Assembly: GCA_030248135.1 (NCBI GenBank)
Contig: JASANC010003542.1
Span: 53,012 to 117,011 of the forward strand
Origin: Theristus sp. LFF4_11
Lineage: Eukaryota > Nematoda > Chromadorea > Monhysterida > Xyalidae
DNA: 64,000 nucleotides
Direction: 5' to 3'
A program made the translations under genes and the position numbers. The notes beneath the pieces are model-generated. The model worked only from the letters and a program-made list of their open reading frames with translations, was not told the DNA's origin and searched no databases. This document shows, one piece after another, positions 25,425 to 37,530 of this stretch. The first letter of the stretch is position 1. Each line of letters begins with the position of its first letter.

Positions 25425-28400
25425 CTGTTTGTGATTGGACGCTTCTAGGATTTCAGGACGGTGTGCGTGTCGTCACCTGCGTTGACATCGTCGTAAAATT
25501 TAGCATCGACAACAACCGGTGGTTTGTTGAAACACTCCAGTTTAAAAAATACACTCATCAAAAAGAGATATGATCTGTATGATGCACTTGCAAGCAAAAC
25601 GTTGTGGATAGTTCAAAGTTGAAAAACTTACGAATTAATGGAATTTGGCACCATTTTAATAGCAGAAATTCAACGAAGAAATGACCTCATTTTATGGCAT
25701 CATTCCATTTCAGTGTGTCGGAAAGTTCGGCTAAAGTTGCCGAGTAGTTTGTGTAGATGACTATTATGTCGCCAGATATTATTCGAGCACAAGCAAATAA
25801 TGGTGTAAATAGTGGACTTCAAAAAAGAAAAATACACCAGAAACCACTATCAGATGCTTTTAAATGTATTACATTTGTCAAATTTTTGCAGAACATACAC
25901 GTAGAATCCAACCAAACGACGTCAAAATGCTTCCAAAAGAACCAAAAACTGTCGTGTCACGCGGGAACAATGACGGAAAAGCTAGCGAAATCAATTACGT
26001 ACTTTTGGTGTCTTTATTTTCCTATGTTGGATCCTCATCAGTCTTTTGAACGTTTTTCGCTTTCTGAAACAAAAAAGATTTATATTCGGTGACTACCGAA
26101 ATGAAACCGGTCGCCACTCAAAAACTGATGTGAACAAAATCCAGTAAACATAAATATATTGTAGAACCAAGAAAGAAAAAACAAACTGGAGCAAAGCCGA
26201 CTGCAATGTGACCAATAAGGACCAAAGTCCACAGCGCGACTGTCTTTTCATATTTGTGAATACCCTCACAGTTTGAAAATTCTCCTCTATTAAAATGGCT
26301 GAATCATCCATGCTTGTATGCACAACAATTTTGTTGTTACGATTTTCAGAACGAATTTAATGCCCGCTCTTGCATGTCCCAGTGACTCCGTCGTGTCATG
26401 CCAAAAATCGCGCTTCCTTCATAAGCTTTAGCAAAACGGATTTGTACCCCAGTTTCTTTGATCGGTGTACATGTTCCCGTTTTCCAGTTGAAATCGAAAA
26501 TAAAGGACTGTTATTAAGAAACACAAATTAATTTCCAGGAAATACATAATTTATGTCCACATGAATTTCAGTGTAATTTTTTAGCTTTCTAGCTAGTTTG
26601 ATTACAAATCTTCGTGTGGCAAAATTTAGCGTCTTATTGTCGAGCGCAGTCAGCTGTTTGTCTCGTGTCATGCCGTTTGTGTTTGGTTCTCTTTTGGAGT
26701 CGTTTGGAGTTCTGCATTGAGTTTGTCTGAGCAGAGGATGCACACACTCGCCTCTCTCTTTTACTTTATCAATCAACCCCAAATAAAGAAATGTTCCCAA
26801 CGAAGTTGAAGCATATAGTTGAATTTAAACCTTGAAGAAAGCACTAAGTCAACCGCGGTTTGAAAAGCTGCAAATTGTACAATTTCGCAAATTTTTAGAG
26901 ACGGAACACGATGGTTGAAAGTTTTTCTAATTCGACATTGTTTTCCTGGTTCAACACGGATTTTTGCTGTTTCATCACACAAGACACACAGGCAGCGGTG
27001 CTGATTTTCAATCAATCAATCACAGTCAATCTTTTCCACCCCATTGATTTCTTGCTGCTTGTTTCGTCTTCGTTTGTTAAAATTTAATTTTCATGGCTTC
27101 AGTTTTTTGGTTTTTGGCCCTGAGCAGTGAAACGATTCTGTTCAACAAAAACAAAACGATGCCCCAAAAAATATCCGCCCCTCAGTGTGCGTCATCCGTT
27201 CGATTGTGCATTAATCACCAATTCATGTGAACGTTGGTTGGAATCATTCATGCGTACTAGTTATAATTTTTAAGGTTTAAAAAACAAAATATTGTTGAAA
27301 AAAGTAAAAGCAAAATGTGCAAACGCTGAGTTGCGGGTCAATGGCATCTGACTATCGTTCGTTCTCTGAAACACGTTTGAATAATCATACAAAAAATATG
27401 ATTATAATAAATTATGGCCCGTAAATTCATGAATACGAGTTTAGTTTTTACTAACCAGCTCGCTGAATTCAAATTGTTAAACGTGTTCAATAGAAAAGTC
27501 TGACTGTGGTGACAAAAAATGTGATAACGGAGGTGCACTGCAGCGCATAAGTAATATCAATGGGGATTCAGAAGCTAAAAACTACATGCATGAAGTCTCC
27601 AAACTTGCTGAAATCATGATTTCGTAATCAAATCGACAACGCACCTAATTAAGGTCACTATAACGAGAACGATCGGTGTGCATTTATGAAGTTACCAGAA
27701 TGGTTGTTGGGAAGTCGTATCTCGTGCCTGTTTAAATATGCGAAAGCGTGCGAACACGTAGCGCCATGATCTTTTTTGGTGATCTAAAAGGCATGATCTT
27801 TTTTCGTCATGCCTCATAATGATGTTTTGGTTATTTGATCCTCAATTTTAGACACACATTTAGCTACATACATATTGTTTGCATGTCTATTATAAACTAA
27901 AATATAAATTATGCGACTTAATTTCGATGCAAGGCATGGTGACACAGAAACCAACATGCAAAACAGACGTGACGGACACGTGCGACCTTGTACTGCATAA
28001 TTTAGCATGATTCTGGAATAACTGACGTAAATGGCTGCTATCCATTTCAAAATTCATCATTGTTGATTTTAGCGCCACTATACAACTGTTGCTGATTTGT
28101 GAAATCAAGCGGCATCATTTGAATACGATGCTACAGAAAATGTGCACGTTCAAATGGTGAAATCCGTAATAGTGTGCATGTTTTCCGTCTTTTTGGTACT
28201 TCATCAGCTTCGTTGTTTAGTTGAACTTCAATCCATTCAATCCATTTAGCGTAATACCAGAACTACATAATTTCTAAAAACTCATTCTTATTCAGCCTGG
28301 AACTTTTCACTATATTAGTTCATAATTCGCCCAGTGATGAACATTCTTTAAAATCAATCTGAATCGAACACAATTCTTTCTGATTGACCAAGCCATAATC

Positions 28401-28810
28401 GATTGACCTCAATTTTTGGTCACGATCAAATTCACCCCGAATTTGCTTTGTAACACAAAAAACTGCATCGTTCGGCTAAAGCTTTCGTCGTTTCATTTGC
28501 TTCGAATCAATGATGGACAGAAAAGCCGAGTAAATAGTCCATTAATAATGCGCTTGACCAATGCAAGAACGATTATTGTGCTAAACTTGCGTGACTTCCG
28601 GAACGATGACCTTGGCTCTGCCAAAGGTTGACAGTTGACGTGAAATGACAGTTTCGATTAGAACTTTCCGATCATTCTTGGCAGTATAAATCGATTGAAT
28701 TCAGTTGCTGTAGCAAGTTGTATATCGCGTCACAAAACTTTCATCAAACGACGTTGAACGGTCAACTGTGGTGACAGCTTTTTTCAAAAGTCGTTAAGAT
28801 TTATTGAATT
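25425..28810. other. Intergenic region without a recognisable gene
   Basis: About 3.4 kb, AT-rich. Short frames (25757-26092 +, 26528-27015 -, 27814-28108 -) have no domains or splice logic. A small inverted pair around AGGCATGATCTTTTTTCGTC at about 27789-27812 is the only local structure noticed. Confidence 0.4.
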
Positions 28811-31800
28811 ATGTCATCCGCTGTCCCGGCAAGAAACTTGCTTTTGTTAACTATTGCAATTGCTCTGGTCAACACAGTATTTGGCATCAAAATTCGTTCG
28901 TTACCCATTTCTTACAATCCAACACAACAAAACTTTCGCCCTTCAATAAAATCCTTTTACCACGATTCGACTGTAAAACCGATTCCAAGTAGTGAAGCAA
29001 GCGGCGTTAATGAGAAACAAACGACGATAATTCATCAGCTGTACCATCTGCATCTACAGTGGTACCAAGAGACCGTGGATCAACTGATACGAAAAGTGGC
29101 CGAGAATACGAAGCACGCATTGCCGACATGGTAAAACGCCATTGAAACAACGTTCAGGGGTCCAATCTCCGACGATGCTCCGCCGTTTCCGTGTTCTGAT
29201 TTTATAGACTTATTGATGCGTACAAAACTTTTTAAAATTTCAGGTATGCCAAATTATTGAACGAGTGCTTTCGAAGCGCTGACGACGTTTCGGCACGAGC
29301 CATCTGTCTCAGTCGAGCATTTGATGTTCGTGACACGATTCACAGCAGCCATCGGCAAGAAAGTCAATTAACACAGGATGCTACACCAGGTACAATTGCA
29401 CAAAACTTCATAACGTACATGTAATCTAGTATAGTTGTCTTTTTTTAAGAATGCCAAGACATTTATTTCCCAATCATGTGTGCAATGGACAAAGAACAAA
29501 CAGTACGAACAAGTTAATCAATTTAAAAACACACAACTCACAATTGGCTTTCTGAAAGTCTTTTTCTTTCATTCAAATTTGCGCACTCCTTGCATCCGGA
29601 AAAAGATGCCATGTTTATGAAGCAATACTGACACTTTTTTGACACTATTATCATTTCATTTTCCTTTCATTCTATTTCGCGAACCGCAGGAACTCCAATA
29701 AAACTGCGCAAGAACAGCGTATCAAAAGGAGACCTTCACAAAATAGAACCGCAAAAAGACAAAAAATCACGAAACACACAAAGAAAAAAAGTAAAAAGCA
29801 AAAAAACCACCGGCACAAAAAACAGGAAACCAAAACCAAAAAAACCAAAACCAAAAGCTAAAAGTGGGCTTAAAAGCAAAAAACAAAACAAAAATAAAGC
29901 CCAGAAAAAAAGAACACATGAATAAAAGGAATAAAACGGATTGGATGAAAAATGCCTAAAAGTAAAAAAAAGAAAAAGGGGAGTCGGTCAAGCAAGCACC
30001 GCTGAAACAATTTTGCGTATTTACTGTTACTGATTTCATTGAGAACGTTATTGAGAAAAATTATATTTTATTTTATTTGAAAATTCATTATTTTTTCAGT
30101 GGTTCCACCAATTCCAGCAGCAGTAAAATTTATCACAGCACCACCGGCAATGGCTTCGCTAACGCAATCGCAACGGGTTTCTTCATTTTCGTTCAACCCC
30201 ACGAACAATCAAAATCAGCCAATTGTCAGTCGTCAACCGTTTCTCACTGTCACACTGCCGCGAAGTCAGAATCACAATAATAACAACAACAACAACAATC
30301 AAAGAAGCTCAAGTTTTAACAAAATAATAATTCGGCCAAGCCGCATTCGAAGGAAACGGGCTTCACTGAAGCTTCCCGACAATCCAGACGCTTATAAAAA
30401 CTATCTGGACAATCCAAATGATGTCAGTTTGTTAGATAGAAGGCAACATTCAAGCAACACGGTCTGTTTTTATCATTTTCCTGAAAAAGTCCTAAGGGGC
30501 CATTGAAAATGCACGTTTCTTTTTGCTTTCTTCAGCCTTTATCGTCAACAAGCGTTAGTCGATTGGTTGACCGACTGACTCAACTGGTGCGAAGGTTCAA
30601 AGGTCGTCCTGTTGGCAGCCGATCGGCAGAGTGGCTTAGTCAGTGGGACGACAAGTTCAGAAGATTTCGCTTTCTGATGGACTTGGCAAAACATCAACAA
30701 AGCAAATTGATTGAGAGGTCGTTTTCTTAACTATTCTTTCTATTTTTTTGTGAAAAAATGTAGCAAGCTGAAAATAGCCTCGTCTTATCTTGCCACCAAT
30801 CAAAATGAACCATTTTTAGTGCCATTTCACAACATGCAACAAACCACGAGAGTTCTACCGTTTCCGATTATCTACCTGAAATCTATCGGCTCGCAAAGAA
30901 CAACAACGTCACATCATTTAGCTTTCTGTCACCGAAGCTGCTTTCGATAACACCTGAAAGCGACCATAATTTTAGCAAGAGACTCTTGTCGCCCCGAATT
31001 CTAAGTTTATACGGTAAAGATGACGCGAACTACGGCAGTAGCAAGTTCGGCAACTCTGGAGAAGCTGATTTATCATTGCCTCGGTTGCTGCAAGCGGCAC
31101 AACCAACAATGAGGCCAGTTGAGAGAGACGCTTGGCTCAGATTCGTTGCTGAAGCCAGTGGCGCCAGTGAAGTCGTTGATCAGGTGTGCGGTCAAGCAAT
31201 TTTTGGCATGAAATCATAGCTATGCATGCGCTCAAGCAATTATTGATGTGCAATGGCAGCATTTCTTCGCTTAATATTCTTTTTTAATTGCAGATTCTCC
31301 ACTGGTTTGACAGTCCCTCAAACGACACGAGGGAACGCCTGACAAAAGCGAACATTCGGATTCTCGAGCACTGGCATCGATTCAACCGAAGTTTCTCTGT
31401 CGTCCAACGAAGGCAGTTACAACAGAGCGGCTACACGTTTTTACAGCGACCCCAGTATGAAATAATGTCCGTGAAAATATGTGTTTCGCCGTTGGTTAAT
31501 TTTTGACAACTTTTATGATAAACATTATTTTTGCCAGGTATGGTCCACATGGTCTGTATAACATGTCCGAAGTGCATTTTGATCCAAATGGATACGTTCG
31601 ACTGACGAGTGATCAGCAACGACTGCTTCTAGAAGACGGCATTCGTCAAGTGGCAGGTTAGATTGCTGAACCACTTGAGCTTTTGCAGTACATACAGACA
31701 ACTTTATTTTTTCAGGGCAACCACCGCGAAATGCTGGATTGCTTTTGCACGACTGGCAGCGCCGATTGCGTCAAGACGCCGGCGGTTCGTTGTTCTCGCC

Positions 31801-32293
31801 GGCGATCTTTCAGCCGGACATCGTGTCTGCCTCCGTCCTCGGGCATGTCACCCTGTCGCCGTCGCTCTTCTCACCGTCCATCCTGGCGCCTTCCGGTCTC
31901 ACGGCGGCCCAATTGAGCCCCGGCGTAGGCAACCCCTCCATTTTGAGTCCCTCGTTTCTGTCCCCCGAAACACTGAGTCCGTCCGTGTTGTCGCCGTCTG
32001 TTTTGTCGCCCGGCGTTCTCAATCCGTCCATCCTGAGTCCTTCTGTATTGGCACCGTCGATTCTGTCGCCGGGCGCGCTGAGCCCGTCGATTCTGAGTCC
32101 GTCCGTTCTTGGCCCGTCAATTCTGAGTCCGTCCGTGTTGTCGCCCGATGTTCTCTCGCCGAGTGTACTCGGGGGCGACGTACTTTCGCCGTATGTCCTT
32201 GGCCCGGGCGTGCTCAGTGACGGAGCATTGGACGCAGACGTGTTGTCTCCTGGCGTACTGTCCAAGAGGAAACGCAGGCGAAAACGAAGATGA
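28811..32293 (+). CDS. MLT-10-like (moulting cycle family) secreted protein with LSP pentapeptide repeats
   Basis: Exons: 28811-29130, 29244-29389, 30100-30461, 30536-30717, 30820-31183, 31294-31454, 31538-31656, 31716-32293 (TGA); 743 residues with consistent phase. Signal peptide (LLLLTIAIALVNTVFG), a helical N-terminal region, an N-rich low-complexity stretch, the moulting-cycle-type domain (about 385-560), then about 26 pentapeptide units of the form [IVA]-L-[SAGN]-P-x (for example ILSPSVLAPSILSPG), and a basic tail SKRKRRRKRR. Known: MLT-10-family proteins with this domain and LSP repeats are nematode-specific, hypodermally expressed, secreted and needed for cuticle shedding. An optional exon 29690-29925 fits the incoming phase and encodes a Lys-rich terminus ending in TAA, so an alternative short isoform is possible. 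The repeat end leaves an open antisense frame, which is an artefact. Confidence 0.88.
29690..29925 (+). CDS. Possible alternative Lys-rich terminal exon of the MLT-10-like gene
   Basis: Acceptor CCGCAG before 29690 joins the 29389 donor in phase and reads GTPIKLRKNSVSKGDL onward into a tract of K, P, N and T (KPKPKKPKPKAKSG) ending QKKRTHE and TAA at 29923-29925. No good in-phase donor leads to the next exon, so it would be a terminal exon. A-rich composition could also make this a chance frame. Confidence 0.35.
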
Positions 32294-32570
32294 CATGACA
32301 ACATTTGCGTGATTTTCATGAACGTGGCATGTTTGTTCATTATGATCTGTGACGGAAAAAACGTTGTTCATGTATTCAAAAAAGTTGTTGACGAGAAATA
32401 TTTATCAAATCTCTTTTTTCGTTACAAACAAACAACATATTCATACCTGCCTGAAATTTCGTTTCAAAAAAATGCTTTATGTTTTTTGTAAAACCACCGA
32501 AACACAACATCATTGCACTTTTCTAGACCGGTGTGAAAAACTATTTCTGTTGTATTTGTAGTTTCACATT

Positions 32571-32576
32571 TTTATT
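32571..32576 (-). promoter_or_regulatory. AATAAA immediately after the peptide-precursor stop
   Basis: The reverse complement of TTTATT at this position gives AATAAA directly adjacent to the TAA stop, implying an extremely short 3' UTR for a gene that converges with the MLT-10-like gene 284 bp away. Confidence 0.5.
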
Positions 32577-33051
32577 TTATCCCATCGGGGACCAGCGTAA
32601 GCCGGCTTTTTTCATAGGCGACCACCTTGGTGACTGGCGAACGTTTCGGTTTTGGCTCCGTTTTTTGAGTTGTTGCTCCTCTGGATTAATGTCGGGATGC
32701 CAAAAATCATAAGCCTCCTGAAGCTCGGATTGCGTCAGCGGATGCACGAGCACATCATCAATGGTCGTGTCGGCGACATCGATCTGGACAAATGAAAACT
32801 TTGTTGAAGATTAGAAAGAAGATTTTGTGGAGCTTTTGGCAAATATGAACGAACGATAAACTCGAACATGCAAATGCAGCCAATTAATTCCGTTGCACTT
32901 GTGTATTTACTTGGTTCTCCGGCGGAATAAACGATCGATGTCGTTTCATTGGATGCCACGGCTTTCGACGTGCCTCCCCGAGCATCATTGAAGCCACCGA
33001 AAGCAGGCAAACCAAAACAAGCGATGCAGTGAACCTCGTTCCGATGCGCAT
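32577..33051 (-). CDS. Secreted peptide precursor with repeated W-x-P-M peptides (candidate neuropeptide)
   Basis: Exons in transcription order: 33051-32911 and 32783-32577 (TAA); 115 residues, phase 0 junction, both splice sites canonical. It has a signal peptide (LVLVCLLSVASMMLG) and then dibasic-flanked short peptides: ARRKPWHPMKRHR near the N-terminus, and LKKRSQNRNVRQ, SPRWSPMKK and AGLRWSPMG at the very C-terminus. The motif W-[HS]-P-M occurs three times, each bounded by basic residues, and the last copy ends in Gly, the usual amidation donor, predicting AGLRWSPM-amide. The acidic spacer between the peptides is typical of such precursors. A polyadenylation signal abuts the stop. I do not recognise the family. 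The alternative is a small secreted basic or cuticle-associated protein. Confidence 0.78.
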
Positions 33052-33971
33052 TGTTGCACTTGATTTTTGAGTAATTGCTCTGTTTTGAATAATCTACGTT
33101 TCAGCTGTCCCAGTTTAACACTTGTCCACTCTCGCACCGCAAGCTCTCTCTCGGATCTGAAGGGAAAATTTTTCGGAATCGGCCAAGCGAAATTACATGC
33201 AATGACGCTTTGTGACTTATTGGCAATATTTTAGTTTTTTACAAGTTGACTTGTTGGCAATATTTTAGTTTTTTACAAGTTGACTCGCTGAGTGCTGAAT
33301 TACGAGTTTCAGAACGTCTCCGCTATGGTAGACCCGGTTTGTTTATGATCAGTGGTGTGTATCGTTGCAAGCAGTAAAAATAAGGACTCCTTTTTTGTTA
33401 GCAGAAAAGCAAGAGCGAATGAGAGTAACTGACACTTGTTTGTGCAAAAAAGCAGTGCGTAATCAAATTTATGTGCTCGCCTCAATGCCTCTGGGCGACG
33501 TTGACGAAGTCACTTTGTGTTTGTGTACACGCAAATGTACAACACTCGTTTACCATTTGCATCTGCCGGTGAGACACCCCCGCATGTTTGATAATCATTT
33601 TTGCATCACTCGCATTTAGCGTATTGCTGGCGGGAAGTTTGATTATAAAGTTTATCATAAACAGTTTTCTGGATGAATGACCTGTTCGACTAAAAAATGT
33701 CTAAATCTTGCAGCAAACCCACTTGAAATTTCATCAACGCGAAACTGTGCGTGCAAAGTTTTGAAAAGTATTTTTCAAGTTCAATATTTATAAAAGCATC
33801 TGCACCTCTTCCGTGATTTTGCTGATTCCGGTGATTCGATAAGAAAAAGGAAATTACATCAAACGCTAATGGAAACGTAGACGTAGATAAACAGAGAAAG
33901 ACACACAAAATGACATGAATTACTATTTTTCCACTGGTGCTTCCTCGGATGATATAAAATGTTTCAAAGTA
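33052..33971. other. Spacer with a small tandem duplication
   Basis: No gene. At 33219-33285 a 34-bp unit containing GGCAATATTTTAGTTTTTTA is present twice in tandem. The rest shows no recognisable feature. Confidence 0.5.
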
Positions 33972-34876
33972 CAGGGTGATCCAAAAAACTACACGATAAG
34001 AGTCTGCTCTAGTTCGCCAACAAGTGGATGGTTTGTGCTAACATTTCAGTTACACACCACCCATAACTTCCTATTTTTGTGTTAAAATGTCAGGCGAATT
34101 GGTTCACCGTTTGTGTGAACACCCCAAATGCGAATTAAATAGCGAAAATGCAAAAAAATGAATTTCGCGCCAAACACAGCACGGTGCGTTTAGCGCCGTT
34201 TAGCGCACGTCCATCACTCAGCGGTCAAGGATATATGTTTCAACTTTTTCTTTATTCAATATTTTCTTTCAAAAAGAACAATGGAAGAATCGTTTTTTGT
34301 TATTTTTGCTTGCACAATTTTCTTTAAAATCACTGTTTTTTGCAGCAGCCAAACCACCGATGTACGCCAGTGGCTCGACGATACGTTCGACGGCCGCTGA
34401 ATTGGCAGACGGAATGCAATTGAGTGGCCCCCAGTAGTACTTCTGGAGGCACTTGAAACATCTGCTGTATGATTCGAAGCCGACGAACGACGAATTGAAA
34501 AAAATGACTCACTCCGGTGTCGAAACAATCAACAGCAACCAATCGCTCCTTCAAAAAGTTCTGCAGAGATTTCGACACCGCATGACCACTGTGATCGAGA
34601 ATCGAAGCGCTCATATGGAGCAGTTCAAGCGTCTCCGACAAGACTGACACACTGATAGACAGTGAAACGGAAAATGAGATCGTCGAATTCCCGGTTTTTG
34701 AAATTCGAATTCGAAACGAAAATTGAAAGTTGTGGTTTTTCCGATTTCTAATAAAATTGCTGATTTCGGGAGCTACAAATGACGGATTGCTTTGAAATTT
34801 TAACACACAAAAAATAAGAAGTGATGCTTGGTTAAAATTTCAGCCCAAACCGTGGGTGCTTTTTTGGATCACCCTG
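33972..34876. mobile_element. Mariner/IS630-type element 3 with relic transposase
   Basis: A 905-bp element flanked by TA, with ends CAGGGTGATCCAAAAAA at both termini in inverted orientation. On the plus strand, 34359-34446 reads DVRQWLDDTFDGR, a stop where Trp is expected, then IGRRNAIEWPP. After a deletion of the catalytic acidic segment a shifted frame continues YFWRHLKHLLYDSKPTNDEL and, through 34647, LLQKVLQRFRHRM. This is the C-terminal part of a mariner-like DDE transposase with a nonsense change, a frame break and an internal deletion. Non-functional. Confidence 0.9.
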
Positions 34877-36230
34877 TACATGGCAGGATGTCACTTGAAA
34901 AAAAAACGGTGGCAATGCTCCATAGATTTTAAAAAGGAATTGCAGTTCCTATTTACTTGGAATGGATGAGAAAACGCATAATTACGCGTTGAATTGTGGC
35001 GCCCATCGTCATAAATAGTATCATCGTGCGATATAGACAAACGTACCAGAAAGAGAAGGCTGCTAAATTATACCGTTTGTCAAATGGCGCTTGCTGGCGA
35101 CACATTCTAGCATACATTGCATGTTGCGATACATCGATTCATTCGTAACAATACAGTATTTTATTCCCAACACCACTTCTTTTTGTTTGTTGTGCTGAAC
35201 CTTTATTTCGGTGTTACCAATGATAAGAGAAATTCAGTTCGATTGCACAAATGAGTCAATTGGATGAATATCGATTGGCTTACGCTGATTATCCCAGGAA
35301 AGAATATGACTCAAACGGATAGAAATGCTGGTGCAAAAAAAGTGTTGAGATTCACAAAATTATGCAGCAAAACTTTTTTAAAAAGGTCTTGTCGCGCAAC
35401 ATACATCTGGAAAATATTGATGTAGCCTCGGCCGCACAGCTCAAACAGATTTTTCACCAGTACGCAAACAAAAAACAACAACACGGACTTTTTCAGTTTT
35501 TTTGCTGGCAGAACTGGCTGCTTTAGAAAATTATTCAATGAAACAGAAATAGCAGCTTGACACAACCATAACAAGGTTCATCGACCACAGAAACATTCGG
35601 ATATTCTTCACACGGATACAAAAGCGAGCCCGAAAGCAAGCTACTGAAAGTGAAATCAGTACCGAAGATGACAGACATTTTTAGGTTAGGAGATACCTAC
35701 CCGGGGGGTGCCGAAATTTGTGGTGGGGAATACAGGTGGGGGTGGGAGTACAGCACTAGGAGAGTGCACCGGATGCTAATCGGTTTTATATATAGGGGGT
35801 GGCACCCCTTCCACTCCTACAATTTTTTATTGCAATAAGCGCACGCGCACGGGCATCGGCATGCTCATGCTCATGATCCACTAGCGCGCCTGCACACGCT
35901 CCGCACTCAACAAGAACTTGTTCAAAACGCAATATTTCTTACATCTTTCTTCTTGAAAAGGCTTGGCTTAGGTTAGGATTAGGTCAGGATTATGTTTAGC
36001 TTGGAATTAGGCTTTAGGATTAGGTTTTCGTTTAGGCTTGTTTAGGCAACGTCTGTCAACATCAGTGCTTTGACTTAGTACGACAGGCCAACCAAAATTT
36101 CACCAATTGCAACGGGTTATTTTAGTCTTTTTGACAAAAAATTCACCAATTTGACTCCAAAAACGGACCATTTACACATTCCAGTTCGATATTTACTTAA
36201 TAATTTTGCCTATTTTTACTATGTTAAAAA
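34877..36230. other. Spacer leading into the repeat block
   Basis: No supported gene. At 35959-36048 there is a degenerate TTAGG(C)-type run (GGCTTGGCTTAGGTTAGGAT, later TTTAGGCTTGTTTAGGC) resembling the nematode telomere unit TTAGGC. The frames at 35311-35574 and 35650-35838 lack supporting features. Confidence 0.5.
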
Positions 36231-36372
36231 ATTTAAACAATTTTTACCCCTCCCCTCTAAAATTTCGGCATCTGTCAAACCTCCCTACGATTTTGGGTCG
36301 ACACCCCCCAACCGGATCGACGCCCCCACCTGGAAAAACACCCCTCCCCCCAAATTTCTGGTTACCCCCAAG

Positions 36373-37530
36373 CAGTACCGTGGGCGGGGGGGGTGGGGGG
36401 GGTACACCCCCAGAGCACCAGAGACCGTCGGGGGGGGGGTGACGGGCAGTACCCTGGGCGGGGGGGGGGTGGGGGGGGTACACCCCCCAGAGCACCAGAG
36501 ACCGTCGGGTGGGGAGGGGGGTTGGGGGGGCACCGTGCCACCCCCCCTAAAACCGGGCACCCCCCCCCCCCATCGGACCCCACCCCTCGAAAATTTGGCC
36601 GACACCCCCCACACCCCCCATGAAATTTTGTCTGGCGGAGACCCCCCCAAAATTTTCCGTACACCCTAAAATTTGTTTTGAAAATCATGATTTTTTGTCT
36701 ATAAAGTCTATAATAATAAGCTGAATATATGATAACTTGACCATCTTCATTGTAATTTCAAAGATTTTGCAGCAAAATTTAGCGTTTTTCCTTCAAAATT
36801 TAAGCGAAAAAATATCATGGGGGGTGGGGGTGTGGACCCCCCTACAGAAAATTTTGAAAAAATGCATTCCCATGGGACCCCCATGGGGGGTCCCACGTTA
36901 CCATAGGTTGGACCCCCCCCCCCTCACTTTTTGGTCGGCACCCCCCCCCCCCCCCCCACGGCACCATACCCAGTAGCGAAAGTGCGGGGGGGTGGGGGGG
37001 TCCACCCCCCCCTCAGCCGAAAATCCTGCCCGTGCACGGGCAGATACCCGTGTACCCCTCTCCCCCCCTTTACCTCGACACGGGTACTAGACTCCCCCCC
37101 ACCTCCTTCCGCGAGAAAACACGGGATCGCACCCCCCTCACGGTGGTCAATATCATCTCAATTTTTTCTAAAAATACCGTAATTTTTTGCATTTTTCTTG
37201 ACGTTTGTGTCTGTCCCTGCATAGATTTTGTTGTTTCTGACCAAACAAGCAGCTTGTTTGCACAAAATATTCTGTATTTTACAAGAATTTCTGTGTTTTT
37301 CTAAGGCAAAAATTTGGTATTACCCGTGCGATCCCGTGCACCCCCCTCACGAAATTTTTCTGCCAGTGCACCCCCCTCAGGAAAATTTGCTGCCCGTGCA
37401 CCCCCCCTCACCGAGAAGGCACCTGACCCCCCCTCTAAAATTAGGCAAACACCCCCCTCACCCGAGGTCCCGCTTTCGCTACTGACCATACCCCCCCCCC
37501 TTCGAAAATTTTTTTGGGCCCACGGTACTG
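36373..37530 (+). mobile_element. C-rich TIR element, family B copy 1, interrupted by a family C element
   Basis: Family B termini are CAGTACCGTGGGC (start) and GCCCACGGTACTG (end, 37518-37530). The body alternates conserved AT-rich blocks (AAAATTTGGCCGACA, GAAATTTTGTCTGGCGGAGA, ATCATGATTTTTTGTC) with long C or G runs. Copy 1 is split by element C1 (36971-37484). A second internal start (CAGTACCCTGGGC, about 36444) indicates a local duplication. No matching duplication flanks this copy. Frames inside are low-complexity P/G/T translations of the C runs and are not genes. Confidence 0.75.
36971..37484 (+). mobile_element. Family C TIR element copy 1, nested in family B
   Basis: A 514-bp element with inverted ends CAGTAGCGAAAG and CTTTCGCTACTG. 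It is flanked by a perfect 8-bp duplication, ACCATACC, which in uninterrupted family B copies occurs once, so the insertion is directly readable. The interior has C runs and the palindromes CTGCCCGTGCACGGGCAG and TACCTCGACACGGGTA. There is no transposase. The duplication length fits the hAT superfamily. Confidence 0.87.

Noticed and set aside
31810..32340. Antisense 176-codon frame opposite the MLT-10-like repeat exon
   Set aside because: It is the shadow of the regular 15-base codon pattern of the pentapeptide repeats; the sense strand has domain and splice support.
34330..34806. 158-codon minus-strand frame in element 3
   Set aside because: The plus strand of the same bases encodes the recognisable transposase relic; the minus frame has no features.
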